A DNA stretch of 64,000 bases from Acetobacter tropicalis (lineage in GTDB: Bacteria > Pseudomonadota > Alphaproteobacteria > Acetobacterales > Acetobacteraceae). Within the stretch, counting starts at the first letter, position 1. Each line of letters begins with the position of its first letter. Location of the stretch: NCBI RefSeq assembly GCF_001580915.1, contig NZ_LHZQ01000216.1:20789-84788 (forward strand), given 5' to 3'. Below the pieces are notes generated by a model. The model saw only the letters and a program-made list of their open reading frames with translations. It was not told where the DNA came from and made no database searches. The position numbers were made by a program, and so were the translations under genes. Positions 9,193-17,593 of this stretch are shown in pieces.

Positions 9193-10623
9193 TCAGGAGA
9201 GAGAAGCTGCGTCTTCGAGCACGCTTCGGTCTGCCTGAGTAGAAATGGTTCTGGCCAGTTTTTCAGCGTATGCGGTTACTTCTGGCAGACCCATCAGTTC
9301 GCCAAATCGTCCGCGTGCCAAGGGGCCTGCAATAAACAGAGACGAATCCTTGTTTGGGCCGACCTGAGCATGACCATCCGTAGTTACGTGTAACCCCAGG
9401 CCGGATGAGTCCATTTCGATATGACCATCAGCAGCAAGAGATTTTAAAACGGGTTGTGAGTTTAAAATGCTGTTATGGGCGGGGCCAGTTGTTGTAATGA
9501 TGGCCTCGACTTTCAGACGTTCCACATGGCCATTACGGTGTTGCAGGGTGATGGAAAAGTGCTTTCCTTTTATTTCAACTTTTATCAGGCGCGCCGCCTG
9601 AATGCGGAGTTGACCACTGTTAATGGCAGCATCTACAAAATTTTCTGTTGGCGGCGAAATGCGGAAGCGATGCGTATCCCAAAAGGGGCGTAAATGACGA
9701 ATAAGCCGCTGCCGCTCGGTGTGGTTAAGCGCGCTCCAGATTTCAGGGGCCTGTTCGCGTACGCGATCAAGAAACGCCTGCCAGGGAATATCGGGATGCG
9801 CGGCAATTGCTGCGCGCACTTTCTGCAACAGTGTTTTGGTGAGCGACGCAGGAGGGGATAGAAAATCTCCGATGGCTGTGGTCGGGGTGCGACTATGGCT
9901 TTTTGACCGCTGCCCGCGCCGGGAGATAGCTAGAAGAGGCGCTTTGTGTTTTCGAGCTATTAAGGTGGCTACAGTATCCGCCATGCTTAGGCCTGTTCCG
10001 ATAATCAATACCCTGTCTGCGGGTTTGATTGTGCGGAAGGCGTCAGGCTTCCACGGGTCAGTTACCAGAACCGGGTGTGTAGCGGCAGAAAGAGTGCGCT
10101 CGAGTGCCGCAAGTTCTGTAGGGGGGCGAGGAGAAGGATGGCTTGTAGCAATAACGACAATATCAGCCTCAAATATATCTCCGGCCTGAGTTGTCAGCCC
10201 CCATTTCCCCTTGGGTGTTTTACGGGCGGCTGTAACCACGCTGGGGATATGCCTGAGGTGTTGAGCTTCCAGAAGGGGAGCCAATCTGGCGGCTACATAC
10301 TGACCAAAGACCTTACGGGCAGGATAAAGGTGGCCATCAGGTTGCCGAGCATCAGGATCGTGCTGACTTTTCCCCGTTTTTTCCAACCATTCAAGAAAAT
10401 CAAGAGGGTGAGCCGTATCAATACTCATGCGGCTGGCAGGCACATTGATCCGGTGGTTGGGGTCCGTGGCGCTATAGGCAACGCCACTGCCAAGTGTTGG
10501 GCGAGGCTCAAACACCAGAACCTTAAGCGGTGCATGCGGTTTCTGGAGCAGATGCCACGCCAGCGCTGCGCCACTGAAGCCGCCGCCGATAATGGCTATA
10601 ATCTTGGTAGGCTGCGTACTCAT
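9193..10623 (-). CDS. FAD/NAD(P)-binding protein (NAD_binding_9-like)
   Basis: A 476-residue flavoprotein with an N-terminal Rossmann dinucleotide motif (IIAIIGGGFSGAALAWHLL, residues 8-26). A second nucleotide site follows at VLIIGTGLSMADTVATLIARK, after the YPARKVFGQYVAARL segment. This is the arrangement of the FAD-NAD(P)-binding family often annotated as hydroxyacylglutathione-hydrolase-like or simply FAD-dependent. No substrate can be named. It lies 2 bases downstream of the SsuD-type gene and is clearly cotranscribed, so an accessory oxidation or NAD(P)H-dependent step in organosulfur use is likely. It has no signal peptide and should be cytoplasmic. Confidence 0.75.
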   Translation of the reverse strand: MSTQPTKIIAIIGGGFSGAALAWHLLQKPHAPLKVLVFEPRPTLGSGVAYSATDPNHRINVPASRMSIDTAHPLDFLEWLEKTGKSQHDPDARQPDGHLYPARKVFGQYVAARLAPLLEAQHLRHIPSVVTAARKTPKGKWGLTTQAGDIFEADIVVIATSHPSPRPPTELAALERTLSAATHPVLVTDPWKPDAFRTIKPADRVLIIGTGLSMADTVATLIARKHKAPLLAISRRGQRSKSHSRTPTTAIGDFLSPPASLTKTLLQKVRAAIAAHPDIPWQAFLDRVREQAPEIWSALNHTERQRLIRHLRPFWDTHRFRISPPTENFVDAAINSGQLRIQAARLIKVEIKGKHFSITLQHRNGHVERLKVEAIITTTGPAHNSILNSQPVLKSLAADGHIEMDSSGLGLHVTTDGHAQVGPNKDSSLFIAGPLARGRFGELMGLPEVTAYAEKLARTISTQADRSVLEDAASLS

Positions 10624-10625
10624 GG

Positions 10626-11792
10626 TCAGGCTGCGTGAGAGCCGGGCCGGTGATCTCCGGCAATGGTTTCACCAAAAGGACCCATGTTGCTCAGGTTGGA
10701 AGTTGCCCTGATGGGGTGTGCTGTTGGTAGAAGCGGAAGGACCAGTTCGCCAAACTGGTAGGCTTCTTCCAGATGGGGATAGCCGGAGAATATGAAACTA
10801 TCTATACCCAGCCGACGATACTCATCAATGCGTTCGGCAACGGTAGCAGGGTCTCCTACAAGGGCAGTACCTGCTCCGCCACGCACGAGACCGACGCCCG
10901 CCCACAGATTGGGACTGATTTCAAGTTTGTCCCGCTTGCCTCCATGGAGAGCGCTCATGCGCGCTTGACCCACGGAATCCATGCGGGCGAAAACCTTCTG
11001 AGCCTTGGAGATTGTTTCATCACTCAGATGGCTGATCAGGCGGTCTGCTTCCTGCCATGCTTCACGTTCGGTTTCCCGAACAATAACGTGAAGGCGAATG
11101 CCAAAAGATATGTCTCGGCCCTGCTTTTCTGCCAACTTACGCACTTTGGCTATTTTTTCAGCGACTAACGCTGGAGGCTCACCCCATGTCAGATATTTAT
11201 CAATATGTTTGGCGGCAACGTGTGCTCCGGCTTCAGAGGAGCCACCAAAATAGAGAGGCGGCCCATTTTTCTGAAAAGAGGGGAACAGGATGTGGCCATC
11301 CTCTATTTTGAAATGCTTACCGATATAATTGACGTGTTCTCCGCGCAGTAGTGCGCGGTAGATGTCGAGAAACTCATCTGTGATTTCATAGCGTGTTGCA
11401 TGATCTGCAAAAAAACCGTCACCTGCGTTTTCAGCAGGGTCCCCACCGGTCACAATGTTGATCAGAAGACGACCTGCTGAAAAACGGTCAAGGGTGGCCG
11501 TCATTCTCGCAGCAAGGGTAGGGGAAAGCAGGCCCGGGCGCACGGCAATAAGGTAGCGCAACCGTTCCGTGATGGGGGCGAGAGCGGAAGCCACCACCCA
11601 ACTATCTTCGCAACTCCGACCGGTTGGAATCAAAACGCCGTAATAGCCGAGGGTATCAGCGGCTTTGGCGACCTGTTGCAGATAAGGGAGATCGACCGGG
11701 CGTCCTCCCTTCTGGGTGCCCAGATACCGACTATCTCCATGGGTAGGTAGAAACCATAGAACGTTGATTTTATCGGGAATAGAAAAAGACAT
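10626..11792 (-). CDS. ssuD: FMNH2-dependent alkanesulfonate monooxygenase, SsuD type
   Basis: Cytoplasmic enzyme that splits alkanesulfonates to an aldehyde and sulfite with FMNH2 and O2, releasing sulfur for cysteine synthesis. The 388 residues match the SsuD length (about 380). Diagnostic stretches are [17 protein letters not shown] at the N-terminus, [39 protein letters not shown] and [26 protein letters not shown]. The next gene is 2 bases away and the NtaA-like gene ends 1 base before its start. No ssuABC-type aliphatic sulfonate importer is seen beside it; instead the island has a TonB receptor and a peptide-type ABC importer, which is unusual. FMNH2 probably comes from the reductase at 8623-9156. 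Confidence 0.92.
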   Translation of the reverse strand: MSFSIPDKINVLWFLPTHGDSRYLGTQKGGRPVDLPYLQQVAKAADTLGYYGVLIPTGRSCEDSWVVASALAPITERLRYLIAVRPGLLSPTLAARMTATLDRFSAGRLLINIVTGGDPAENAGDGFFADHATRYEITDEFLDIYRALLRGEHVNYIGKHFKIEDGHILFPSFQKNGPPLYFGGSSEAGAHVAAKHIDKYLTWGEPPALVAEKIAKVRKLAEKQGRDISFGIRLHVIVRETEREAWQEADRLISHLSDETISKAQKVFARMDSVGQARMSALHGGKRDKLEISPNLWAGVGLVRGGAGTALVGDPATVAERIDEYRRLGIDSFIFSGYPHLEEAYQFGELVLPLLPTAHPIRATSNLSNMGPFGETIAGDHRPGSHAA

Positions 11793-11793
11793 A

Positions 11794-13212
11794 TCAGGAC
11801 GCCTTAGAAAAGGGCAAAGAAGAAAAGAGGGGAGCTGCAGGTGCTTTCAGATTATCCGGGTTACGGTAGCGGCTGCCAAAATGTTGCGTTGGGAGCCTGG
11901 CTCTGCCCGCTTCAAAGAGACGTTCGCGCAGGGTCTCGTCCTGCGTGTAGGCTGTACGGTAACGGCCTCTTTTTTGCAGTTCCGGCACGACGAGGGAGAT
12001 GAAATCCTGTGCGGTATCAAAAGAGTGGTATTGGCGGAGGTTGATGCCATCAATACCATCTACGTCCAGCCAGTTTTCAATCTGGTTGGCTACGGTGTTC
12101 GGGGAGCCGGCAACAAAAAAACGGCCTTCATCAAAAGAGGCAATCTGTTTGAGCGCGCTGCCAATTGTTTGCTCCGGACGAAAGCGGCGCCCCATATTCC
12201 CAAAGCTGAGCCCCTCACGGAGGAGTACATCGCCAATCCGTTCATTGACATCATAGTGGCGTAAATCAATTTCGGCCTGCGCATGAACCAGAGCGCCTTC
12301 GACGCTATAGTAGTTGCGGTAATGCTCCAGTTTTCTGGCTGCCTGCGCATCGGTTTCATCCACAATAATGCCTGCCATCACGATGAAGCGGATATCATCA
12401 GGTTGGCGGCCATGGGCAACGGCACGTTGGCGTGTGGTGGCGATGTTATGTCGCACTTCCTCGGTTGTGCGGCCCCCAATAAATACGACTTCTGCATGAC
12501 GTGCCGCAAATTCCAATCCTGCGGGTGAACCTGTTGCCTGGAAAAGAACAGGGGTTCTCTGACGGGAAGGCTCAACCAGATGAGGCCCCGCAACGCGGAA
12601 ATGTTGGCCTGTATGATGAATGGACCGGACGGAGGCCGGGTTTGTATAAACCCCGGTGGTGGCATCTTTCAGGACTGCGTCTTCATCCCAACTGCCTTCC
12701 CACAGTTTGTAGAGGACATCCATGTATTCATCGGCGATGGCATAACGGTTATCGTGCGGGATTTCATCGTCCAGACCAAAATTCTGGGCTGCACTTTTCA
12801 AATAGGAGGTGACGACATTCCACCCCACTCGGCCCTTTGTCAGCAAATCAAGGGTTCCCATACGCCGTGCAAAGGCAAAGGGAGGTTCATAGGTGGTGGA
12901 GAATGTTACGCCAAAGCCAAGATTTTTGGTAACAGCCGCCATGGCGGGAACAAGCATGAGGGGGTCAAGATTAGGGATCTGCACCCCTCCCCGTAGGGCC
13001 GCATCATTGCTTTCACCAAATCTGTCATACGTGCCGACCACATCAGCTAGAAAAACGGCATCAAACAGCCCGCGTTCAGCCAATTTAGCTGTTTCTAGCC
13101 AGTAGTCCATTTCACTATAGCGATGGCGGTTATTGCCTGGCGCGCGCCACATGCCATGCACAATGTGGCTCACGCAAGCCATTTCAAACAGATTTACGTG
13201 CAGTTGTTTCAT
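11794..13212 (-). CDS. NtaA/SnaA/DszA-family FMN-dependent monooxygenase (second copy)
   Basis: A 472-residue luciferase-like monooxygenase and the first gene of the organosulfur operon. The N-terminus [21 protein letters not shown] and the following [22 protein letters not shown] are typical of the NtaA/DszA group. [33 protein letters not shown] marks the flavin-binding part and [20 protein letters not shown] the conserved later strand. Compared with the copy at 4840-6222 it shares the fold and most of these motifs, but the C-terminus differs. A promoter with a palindromic operator-like element lies about 180 bases upstream. The substrate could be a sulfone, sulfide or amine; sulfur is favoured by the neighbouring ssuD. 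Confidence 0.86.
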   Translation of the reverse strand: MKQLHVNLFEMACVSHIVHGMWRAPGNNRHRYSEMDYWLETAKLAERGLFDAVFLADVVGTYDRFGESNDAALRGGVQIPNLDPLMLVPAMAAVTKNLGFGVTFSTTYEPPFAFARRMGTLDLLTKGRVGWNVVTSYLKSAAQNFGLDDEIPHDNRYAIADEYMDVLYKLWEGSWDEDAVLKDATTGVYTNPASVRSIHHTGQHFRVAGPHLVEPSRQRTPVLFQATGSPAGLEFAARHAEVVFIGGRTTEEVRHNIATTRQRAVAHGRQPDDIRFIVMAGIIVDETDAQAARKLEHYRNYYSVEGALVHAQAEIDLRHYDVNERIGDVLLREGLSFGNMGRRFRPEQTIGSALKQIASFDEGRFFVAGSPNTVANQIENWLDVDGIDGINLRQYHSFDTAQDFISLVVPELQKRGRYRTAYTQDETLRERLFEAGRARLPTQHFGSRYRNPDNLKAPAAPLFSSLPFSKAS

Positions 13213-13388
13213 GACTTTGGCTCACGCTGAAAGAAGTGTGTCTTATGGATGGTGGTGAGGGCAGGGCATCACGCGTGGTAGCAAAGACGGCGCTCGACGG
13301 GCGGTGTGGCAAGATGCCAAAGAAGGTAAATACAACAACGGCAGCACGGCAGAATCCCATAAACAACTATAATAAATAGTATATAATT

Positions 13389-13417
13389 TATATTAACAAC
13401 GAATGTTAATGAGTCAA
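13389..13417 (-). promoter_or_regulatory. Promoter with internal palindrome for the organosulfur operon
   Basis: On the minus strand TTGACT (13417-13412) and AATATA (13394-13389) are 17 bases apart, a near-consensus sigma70 pair. Between them lies a perfect inverted repeat with 7-base arms, ATTAACA (13392-13398) and TGTTAAT (13404-13410), and a 5-base centre. A dyad in this place would let a bound regulator block or remodel polymerase binding; a LysR-type sulfur regulator (CysB/Cbl-like) or a GntR-type repressor are candidates. The regulator is not encoded in this window. Confidence 0.55.
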
Positions 13418-13869
13418 ACATAAAAGCACATAAAAAATTAGTTCCACAAAAAATAATGCACAATTATGTCGGAATATGAGGCGTCGTGCGCCTTAAACCG
13501 AATAGCTCCCTCTCTTCCCGAAACAGTTATGAACTGTTGATTTTGATCGAATGGGTGAGGGGTGTGTTCGTCTGGCATGCGGAAGATGCCACATATAGGG
13601 AAAGATTTTTGATGGCTGAAAGGAACTGATGCGCTTTTCTGCGAATTGAAGGGGCAAGGTGAAAAAGGAAATGTTCCTATCGACCGGCTCCTGCTGTCCT
13701 TTAAGAACACAGAGTTGTTAGAAGGCTGTGTGATCGTGATTTGTTAAGCAGGGAGGTAACAGCAGAGGCTACTGTTGTTTGTTGTGGGTGCTCTGGCAGC
13801 CTTCATTTCCTGTCTATGCCACCGAAAATCCCTTGGCGGATTTCTCTTGTAACCAGGTCAAATGGTTTG

Positions 13870-13885
13870 TCTGGAATTTTCCAGA
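13870..13885. repeat. 16-base perfect palindrome
   Basis: TCTGGAAT and ATTCCAGA-type arms form a perfect 16-base palindrome (TCTGGAATTTTCCAGA read as 7-base arms around TT). It lies 56 bases past the end of the PiuC-type gene, next to a longer hairpin. It could be an operator, or part of the transcription end of that gene. No function can be assigned. Confidence 0.4.
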
Positions 13886-13904
13886 TTTGGTAATGTACTG
13901 TTGA

Positions 13905-13937
13905 CCTGTTTGAACACCAAATGGTGCTTCAAACAGG
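13905..13937 (-). terminator. Strong hairpin downstream of the PiuC-type gene
   Basis: CCTGTTTGAA plus CACC at 13905-13918 pairs with GGTG plus TTCAAACAGG at 13923-13937. This gives 14 base pairs with one bulged C and a 4-base loop. It starts 3 bases beyond the stop of the hydroxylase gene. There is no T-run on either strand, so it may act as an mRNA 3-prime stabiliser or a Rho-assisted terminator rather than a classical intrinsic one. Confidence 0.5.
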
Positions 13938-13940
13938 AGT

Positions 13941-14624
13941 TCAGAGTTCTGCCCATTGCCGGAGAAGATTATGATATGTGGCTGTCAAACCAAGGACGGC
14001 AGGATGATCATCTGGCAGATGTTTGCGGGTTTCTATGATCGACATGTCAAACTGATAGAGGAGTGTGCGCTGCGTGTTGTCTGGAACCATGGATTGGGAC
14101 CAGAAGAAGGAAGCCCAGCGGCTGCCGCGTGTTACCTGACTTACGCTATGCAGGCTGGTGGACGGGTAGAGCACCATATCTCCTGCGGGGAGGCGGATTT
14201 TCTGGGTGCCGAAGGTATCCTGAATAATCAGTTCTCCACCATCATAGTCAGCAGGATCACTTAAAAATAACGTGGAGGAGACATCTGTGCGGATGCGGAA
14301 GCCGGTTCCGGGCAGGGGGCGGATGGCATTATCTACATGCGTGTGAAAACGCATTCCTTCATCATATCGATTAAAAAGGGGAGGAAAAACCCGTAAGGGC
14401 AAAGCCGCGCTATTGAAAAGAGGGTTACGCCCTAATGCGCGTAAAACCAGATCTCCCAGTTCTCGGCTTTCGACGCTTTCCTGCGGAACTTGAAGGTTGA
14501 ATTTTGCCTTGGCTGACTGGTCTCCTGCCGTCACCTTTCCATCAATCCATTGTGATTGCTCCAATGTGGTGAGGCAATAAGAGACTTCTTCGCGGGTGAG
14601 TAGATTGGGAATATGAACAAGCAT
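13941..14624 (-). CDS. piuC: PKHD-type Fe(II)/2-oxoglutarate hydroxylase (PiuC/YbiX family)
   Basis: A 227-residue iron- and 2-oxoglutarate-dependent dioxygenase. The metal ligands are visible as FHTHVDN (H-x-D, about residues 95-97) and a distal His in [13 protein letters not shown] (about residue 157). An Arg that binds 2-oxoglutarate follows in [14 protein letters not shown], the family hallmark. Length and motifs agree with PiuC/YbiX (about 226 residues). These genes usually accompany TonB siderophore receptors and are iron-repressed; here it lies beside a Sel1-repeat protein and close to exbB-exbD-tonB, which fits an iron uptake role. Its real substrate is not established for the family. 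Confidence 0.9.
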   Translation of the reverse strand: MLVHIPNLLTREEVSYCLTTLEQSQWIDGKVTAGDQSAKAKFNLQVPQESVESRELGDLVLRALGRNPLFNSAALPLRVFPPLFNRYDEGMRFHTHVDNAIRPLPGTGFRIRTDVSSTLFLSDPADYDGGELIIQDTFGTQKIRLPAGDMVLYPSTSLHSVSQVTRGSRWASFFWSQSMVPDNTQRTLLYQFDMSIIETRKHLPDDHPAVLGLTATYHNLLRQWAEL

Positions 14625-14923
14625 GCTATTTTTCTGTGTGGGTTAGAGGAAGTGTGTCGTGCACCTATGTGCGGCAGCATCCTGAGGTGACCTGAAGATT
14701 TTTACCGCAGGTCCAAGGCTGACTGGAGCGTGTTGGTTGCCATCAAATATGTTCTGGAAGCCAGGAATGCCTTTACGAGGTAAGATATCCTGAGTTTCGG
14801 GTTTGCCATAGGGGGGGGGAGGCGACTGTCCAGAACAATATAGGATCAAGCACATCCTGGCGGGGTTCAAGATTTTTAGGGGCATGGTCGCAGGAGCATT
14901 CCAGAAATAACGAAGACAGAGGG
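14625..14923. other. 299-base spacer between the Sel1 and PiuC-type genes, with a G9 tract
   Basis: The spacer is too long for two cotranscribed genes. On the minus strand one frame is open for 80 codons (14885-14643), and a neighbouring frame is open upstream of the run of nine G (14811-14819). Joining the two at the homopolymer would give a longer reading frame, but no family is recognised in it. It may be a decayed or phase-shifted small gene, or non-coding. Confidence 0.4.
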
Positions 14924-15649
14924 TTATCTTTCTGCTGATGGACGTTTCAAGTAGTGTTTTGCTCTATCAACAACGTTCTGAAAACGAGGTTCTTTCCTGT
15001 TTGCAAGAAGACGTTCTGTTGCGAGGAAGACATCATGAAACCCAAGATCCAACGCACGAGAAAAGCAGTGTAATGCAGGATCAATGTTATTGGAGGAAAG
15101 ATGATGCCGTGCCATATTCAAATAACCCCAGCAATCTCCAGCATTTGCGGCAGCCTCAAACAGTTTTACGGCAGCGTCCGGTTCAGCATTGGGGATGGCA
15201 CCATCTTCTATAATAAGCCCAAGCATAGTGAAGGCTTTGGTGACACCATTTTGCGCGGCCGATAGATACAAGTCATAAGCTTTTGGGATGTCGAAGGGAA
15301 CACCGTCACCCGCCATGTAAAGATCAGCAAGGTTAAACATAGCCCACGCATCCCCTAATGAGGCTGCATGGGAAAAATAGGTGGCGGCGGTTGATGGATT
15401 GCGTGTAACACCCCAGCCTCTTTCGTAAGCGCGGCCAAGCATGTTTAGTGCGCGAGGATCAGCTGACCGCGCCGCCACTTCAAACATATTAAATGCATCC
15501 GTCAGGCGACCATTGTTAACATGGATCTGCGCCAAGAGGAGTTGCACACTGACCTCACATAGAGGCGTCTTGCTGGATGCTGTCGGAGCGGTCACTTCCG
15601 GAGGGGGGAGTGTGTTGTCTGTCGGAGTGTTATGCAAGGAGGGCTTCAT
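14924..15649 (-). CDS. Sel1-repeat (TPR-like) protein
   Basis: A 241-residue protein built mainly of Sel1-type helical repeats. Successive repeats are readable at about residues 90-230: ALNMLGRAYERGWGVTRNPSTA, then AMFNLADLYMAGDGVPFDIPKA, then AFTMLGLIIEDGAIPNAEPDAA, then GYLNMARHHLSSNNIDPAL. Each carries the A-x-x-x-L-G-x-x-Y pattern. The N-terminal 30 residues are Pro/Thr/Ser-rich and look disordered, without a signal peptide. Such proteins are scaffolds for protein contacts. It runs in the same direction as the PiuC-type gene, a pairing common beside siderophore receptors, but no receptor is found here. Confidence 0.8.
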   Translation of the reverse strand: MKPSLHNTPTDNTLPPPEVTAPTASSKTPLCEVSVQLLLAQIHVNNGRLTDAFNMFEVAARSADPRALNMLGRAYERGWGVTRNPSTAATYFSHAASLGDAWAMFNLADLYMAGDGVPFDIPKAYDLYLSAAQNGVTKAFTMLGLIIEDGAIPNAEPDAAVKLFEAAANAGDCWGYLNMARHHLSSNNIDPALHCFSRALDLGFHDVFLATERLLANRKEPRFQNVVDRAKHYLKRPSAER

Positions 15650-15982
15650 GGCAGTTTCTACAAGAAAAAACAGGGGTCATGAAGGGAAATGCCGGTTTTT
15701 GGGTTGATAAAGGATATCGTGGGGAAGGTGTCAGTATACGCAAGAGACGCGGCGACATGGTATTGGTCCTTAAAATCGCATGAGGTTTTATCTGAATGCG
15801 ATAATAAAAAGGGCATACTGATGTGTTTTCCTACAGTATTTTATGTAACTGGACGTTTTTGACGCAAAATCTATGTTTATTTCTCTCTATTTTCCTGTTT
15901 TTGGGATCAACTCTTATGATTGTCTTCTCGCTGATCGGGGTCGCAGGTTCATCTTTCACTGAATAACTGTCAGTTATGTTTT

Positions 15983-16022
15983 TAATAATCATTCGCATAA
16001 AGAAAAGCAAACGATTATCAAT
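15983..16022. promoter_or_regulatory. Two Fur-box-like sites, probably for the Sel1-piuC transcript
   Basis: TAATAATCATTCGCATA (15983-15999) and GCAAACGATTATCAAT (16007-16022) both resemble the NATWAT-type half sites of Fur boxes and the alphaproteobacterial TGC-rich form. They sit head to tail 7 bases apart. The distance to the Sel1 start at 15649 (over 330 bases) is long, so a small gene or leader may lie between. Confidence 0.45.
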
Positions 16023-16210
16023 GGGGAACAAAGCCGCGGGGAGCAGTGTGTTTTTGCCGCCACAGGAAAAATTGCTTCGGAGAAGAGTGCTTCAAACGCG
16101 ACTGCTATAAATATCAAATTTTTCAATAGGTTATAGTGATATTGCGTGCGAAATTTCTTGAAGGAAAGTCTTATCTATCTTGCTGCTTAGGGGTGAGCAT
16201 CTCACATATG

Positions 16211-16232
16211 GTAATAATGATAGTGATTCGCA
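16211..16232. promoter_or_regulatory. Fur-box-like site upstream of exbB-exbD-tonB
   Basis: GTAATAATGATAGTGATTCGCA-type sequence at 16211-16232 matches the Fur consensus (GATAATGATAATCATTATC) in its left half and carries the GCGAAT end often seen in alphaproteobacterial boxes. It lies about 155 bases before exbB and suggests iron repression of the TonB energising complex. A TATACT -10-like hexamer follows closer to the gene. Confidence 0.5.
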
Positions 16233-16387
16233 CTTTCGTCTTTTGAAAGCATTTGTTATCTGCTGTCTGGAATTTTCTCTGTGCGTGAGCAACAGGGCTG
16301 TGTTGGCGTGTGGGTTCTAAAACCTGCATCCCGTAATCCCTCTATGTCATCGTATTTTCCTATACTTGCGAAAGTGCTTGTTTTCTC

Positions 16388-17137
16388 ATGGCAATATCAG
16401 CGTCTTCATCTTTGACCAATGTTTCATTTTCTCCATGGGACATGTTTCTGAATGCCGGGCCAGTTGTTCGGTGTGTCATGATTCTTCTGGCTTTGGCGTC
16501 CGTAATTACCTGGACTGTTTTTATTGCCAAATCGGTTGAGCTAGTACGGCTGAGGTCAAAGCTGGGCAAGGCGGAGCGTGCGCTGGAAGAAGCAGGAACG
16601 TTGGATCTGGGGGAGGAGCATACGCGTGGTGCAGGGATTGCGCATACGCTGGTGATGGCTGCAGAGACAGAGCGGGTGCGCTCGCAAGATATTCCTGAGG
16701 ATCGTGATGGTTTGAAGGAGCGAATTGTTCTGCATCTTGAACGTCTGGAAGCTGCTGAAGGCCGCCGTTTGATGCGGGGCACGGGTTTACTGGCAACTAT
16801 TGGTGCAACATCGCCTTTTATCGGTCTGTTCGGTACGGTGTGGGGGATTATGACTTCCTTTACCGGCATTGCCGCCAGTAAGGCGACCAGCCTTGCGGTG
16901 GTGGCACCCGGTATTGCCGAGGCTTTGTTGGCAACGGCGTTGGGGCTTGTTGCGGCCATCCCGGCAGTTGTCATTTATAATCATCTGGCCCGGCAGTCTG
17001 CCGCATGCCGGGCACAGGTGGCAGATCTCACATCACTGGTCATGCGGCTGGTCTCGCGGGATCTGGGCCGGATGCAGGCACAAGGGGAGACCGGGCAGGT
17101 GGTGCGTCTGGATGTCAGCCGCATGGCTGGGGAGTGA
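16388..17137 (+). CDS. exbB: ExbB, TonB energy-transducing proton channel subunit
   Basis: An inner membrane protein of 249 residues in the MotA/TolQ/ExbB family. It has three transmembrane segments: residues 27-47 (VVRCVMILLALASVITWTVF), about 135-160 (TGLLATIGATSPFIGLFGTVWGIM) and about 176-200 (GIAEALLATALGLVAAIPAVV). The T/GLFGTVWGIM and EALLATALGL stretches line the proton path in this family. It forms a pore with ExbD and drives TonB. The next gene starts 6 bases on. A Fur-like site lies upstream. It would energise the TonB receptor of the organosulfur island as well as siderophore receptors encoded elsewhere. Confidence 0.94.
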   Translation: MAISASSSLTNVSFSPWDMFLNAGPVVRCVMILLALASVITWTVFIAKSVELVRLRSKLGKAERALEEAGTLDLGEEHTRGAGIAHTLVMAAETERVRSQDIPEDRDGLKERIVLHLERLEAAEGRRLMRGTGLLATIGATSPFIGLFGTVWGIMTSFTGIAASKATSLAVVAPGIAEALLATALGLVAAIPAVVIYNHLARQSAACRAQVADLTSLVMRLVSRDLGRMQAQGETGQVVRLDVSRMAGE

Positions 17138-17143
17138 CGGTGC

Positions 17144-17593
17144 ATGATCCGCATTCGGCATACTGATGAGACCCCTCATGAAGTAAACGAGATCAATGTC
17201 ACACCGTTTATTGATGTGATGCTGGTTCTGCTGGTGATCTTCATGGTCACCGCCCCCCTGACAACGGTCAATGTGCCAGTTGATCTTCCGTCTTCTACTG
17301 AAAAACCCACACCCCGGCCGGATGATCCTGTATTTTTGACAGTCAAGGCCGATCATGGGCTGGCTCTTGGTCAGGAAGACATACAAGCCGAGGCCCTTAC
17401 CGGAGCACTGGAGGCTGCGACAAAAGGAAACAAGGATGAACGTATTTTTCTGCGTGCGGACAAGACGGTAGATTATGGAACGTTGATGGGCGTGATGGAT
17501 AATCTACGCACTGCCGGATACCTCAAGGTCGCTCTTGTCAATTTGCAAGGGCAGGAGGAGGGGGCGGCGCCTCCATCCGGGAGTAGTCAATGA
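17144..17593 (+). CDS. exbD: ExbD, TonB energy-transducing proton channel subunit
   Basis: A 149-residue partner of ExbB. One transmembrane helix (about residues 18-40) carries the essential Asp in NVTPFIDVMLVLLVIFMVTAP, and the periplasmic domain follows with VNVPVDLPSS near residues 43-52. The C-terminal part contains RADKTVDYGTLMGVMDNLRTAGYLKVALV, which is characteristic of ExbD/TolR. Length and motif place it with ExbD rather than TolR because tonB, not tolA, follows. Its 3-prime end overlaps the tonB start by 4 bases. Confidence 0.94.
   Translation: MIRIRHTDETPHEVNEINVTPFIDVMLVLLVIFMVTAPLTTVNVPVDLPSSTEKPTPRPDDPVFLTVKADHGLALGQEDIQAEALTGALEAATKGNKDERIFLRADKTVDYGTLMGVMDNLRTAGYLKVALVNLQGQEEGAAPPSGSSQ

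Larger units (their letters stand above)
13213..13940. other. 728-base spacer with no convincing gene
   Basis: The left part holds the promoter and palindrome of the organosulfur operon and is strongly A/T-rich around 13340-13460. The right part holds two inverted repeats near the end of the PiuC-type gene. A minus-strand frame at 13438-13710 (90 codons) has no recognisable motif and no ribosome binding site and is not called. A short minus-strand frame starting near 13360 overlaps the start of the NtaA-like gene and is treated as a possible leader only. Confidence 0.6.
15650..16387. other. 738-base divergent spacer with iron-box-like sites
   Basis: This lies between the leftward Sel1 gene and the rightward exbB. 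It is A/T-rich from about 15780 on and holds Fur-like sites near 15983-16022 and 16211-16232, described separately. A 34-codon plus-strand frame at 15679-15783 contains VDKGYRGEG, which resembles a short stretch of IS5-type transposases, but it is far too short to call. A 66-codon minus-strand frame (16031-15831) has no recognisable motif. Confidence 0.5.

Noticed and set aside
13438..13710. A 90-codon minus-strand frame in the spacer after the organosulfur operon
   Set aside because: No motif, no ribosome binding site and atypical composition.
15679..15783. VDKGYRGEG-containing short frame as an IS5-type transposase
   Set aside because: Only about nine residues resemble the family; no inverted repeats or further transposase parts are seen, so it is kept only as a remark.
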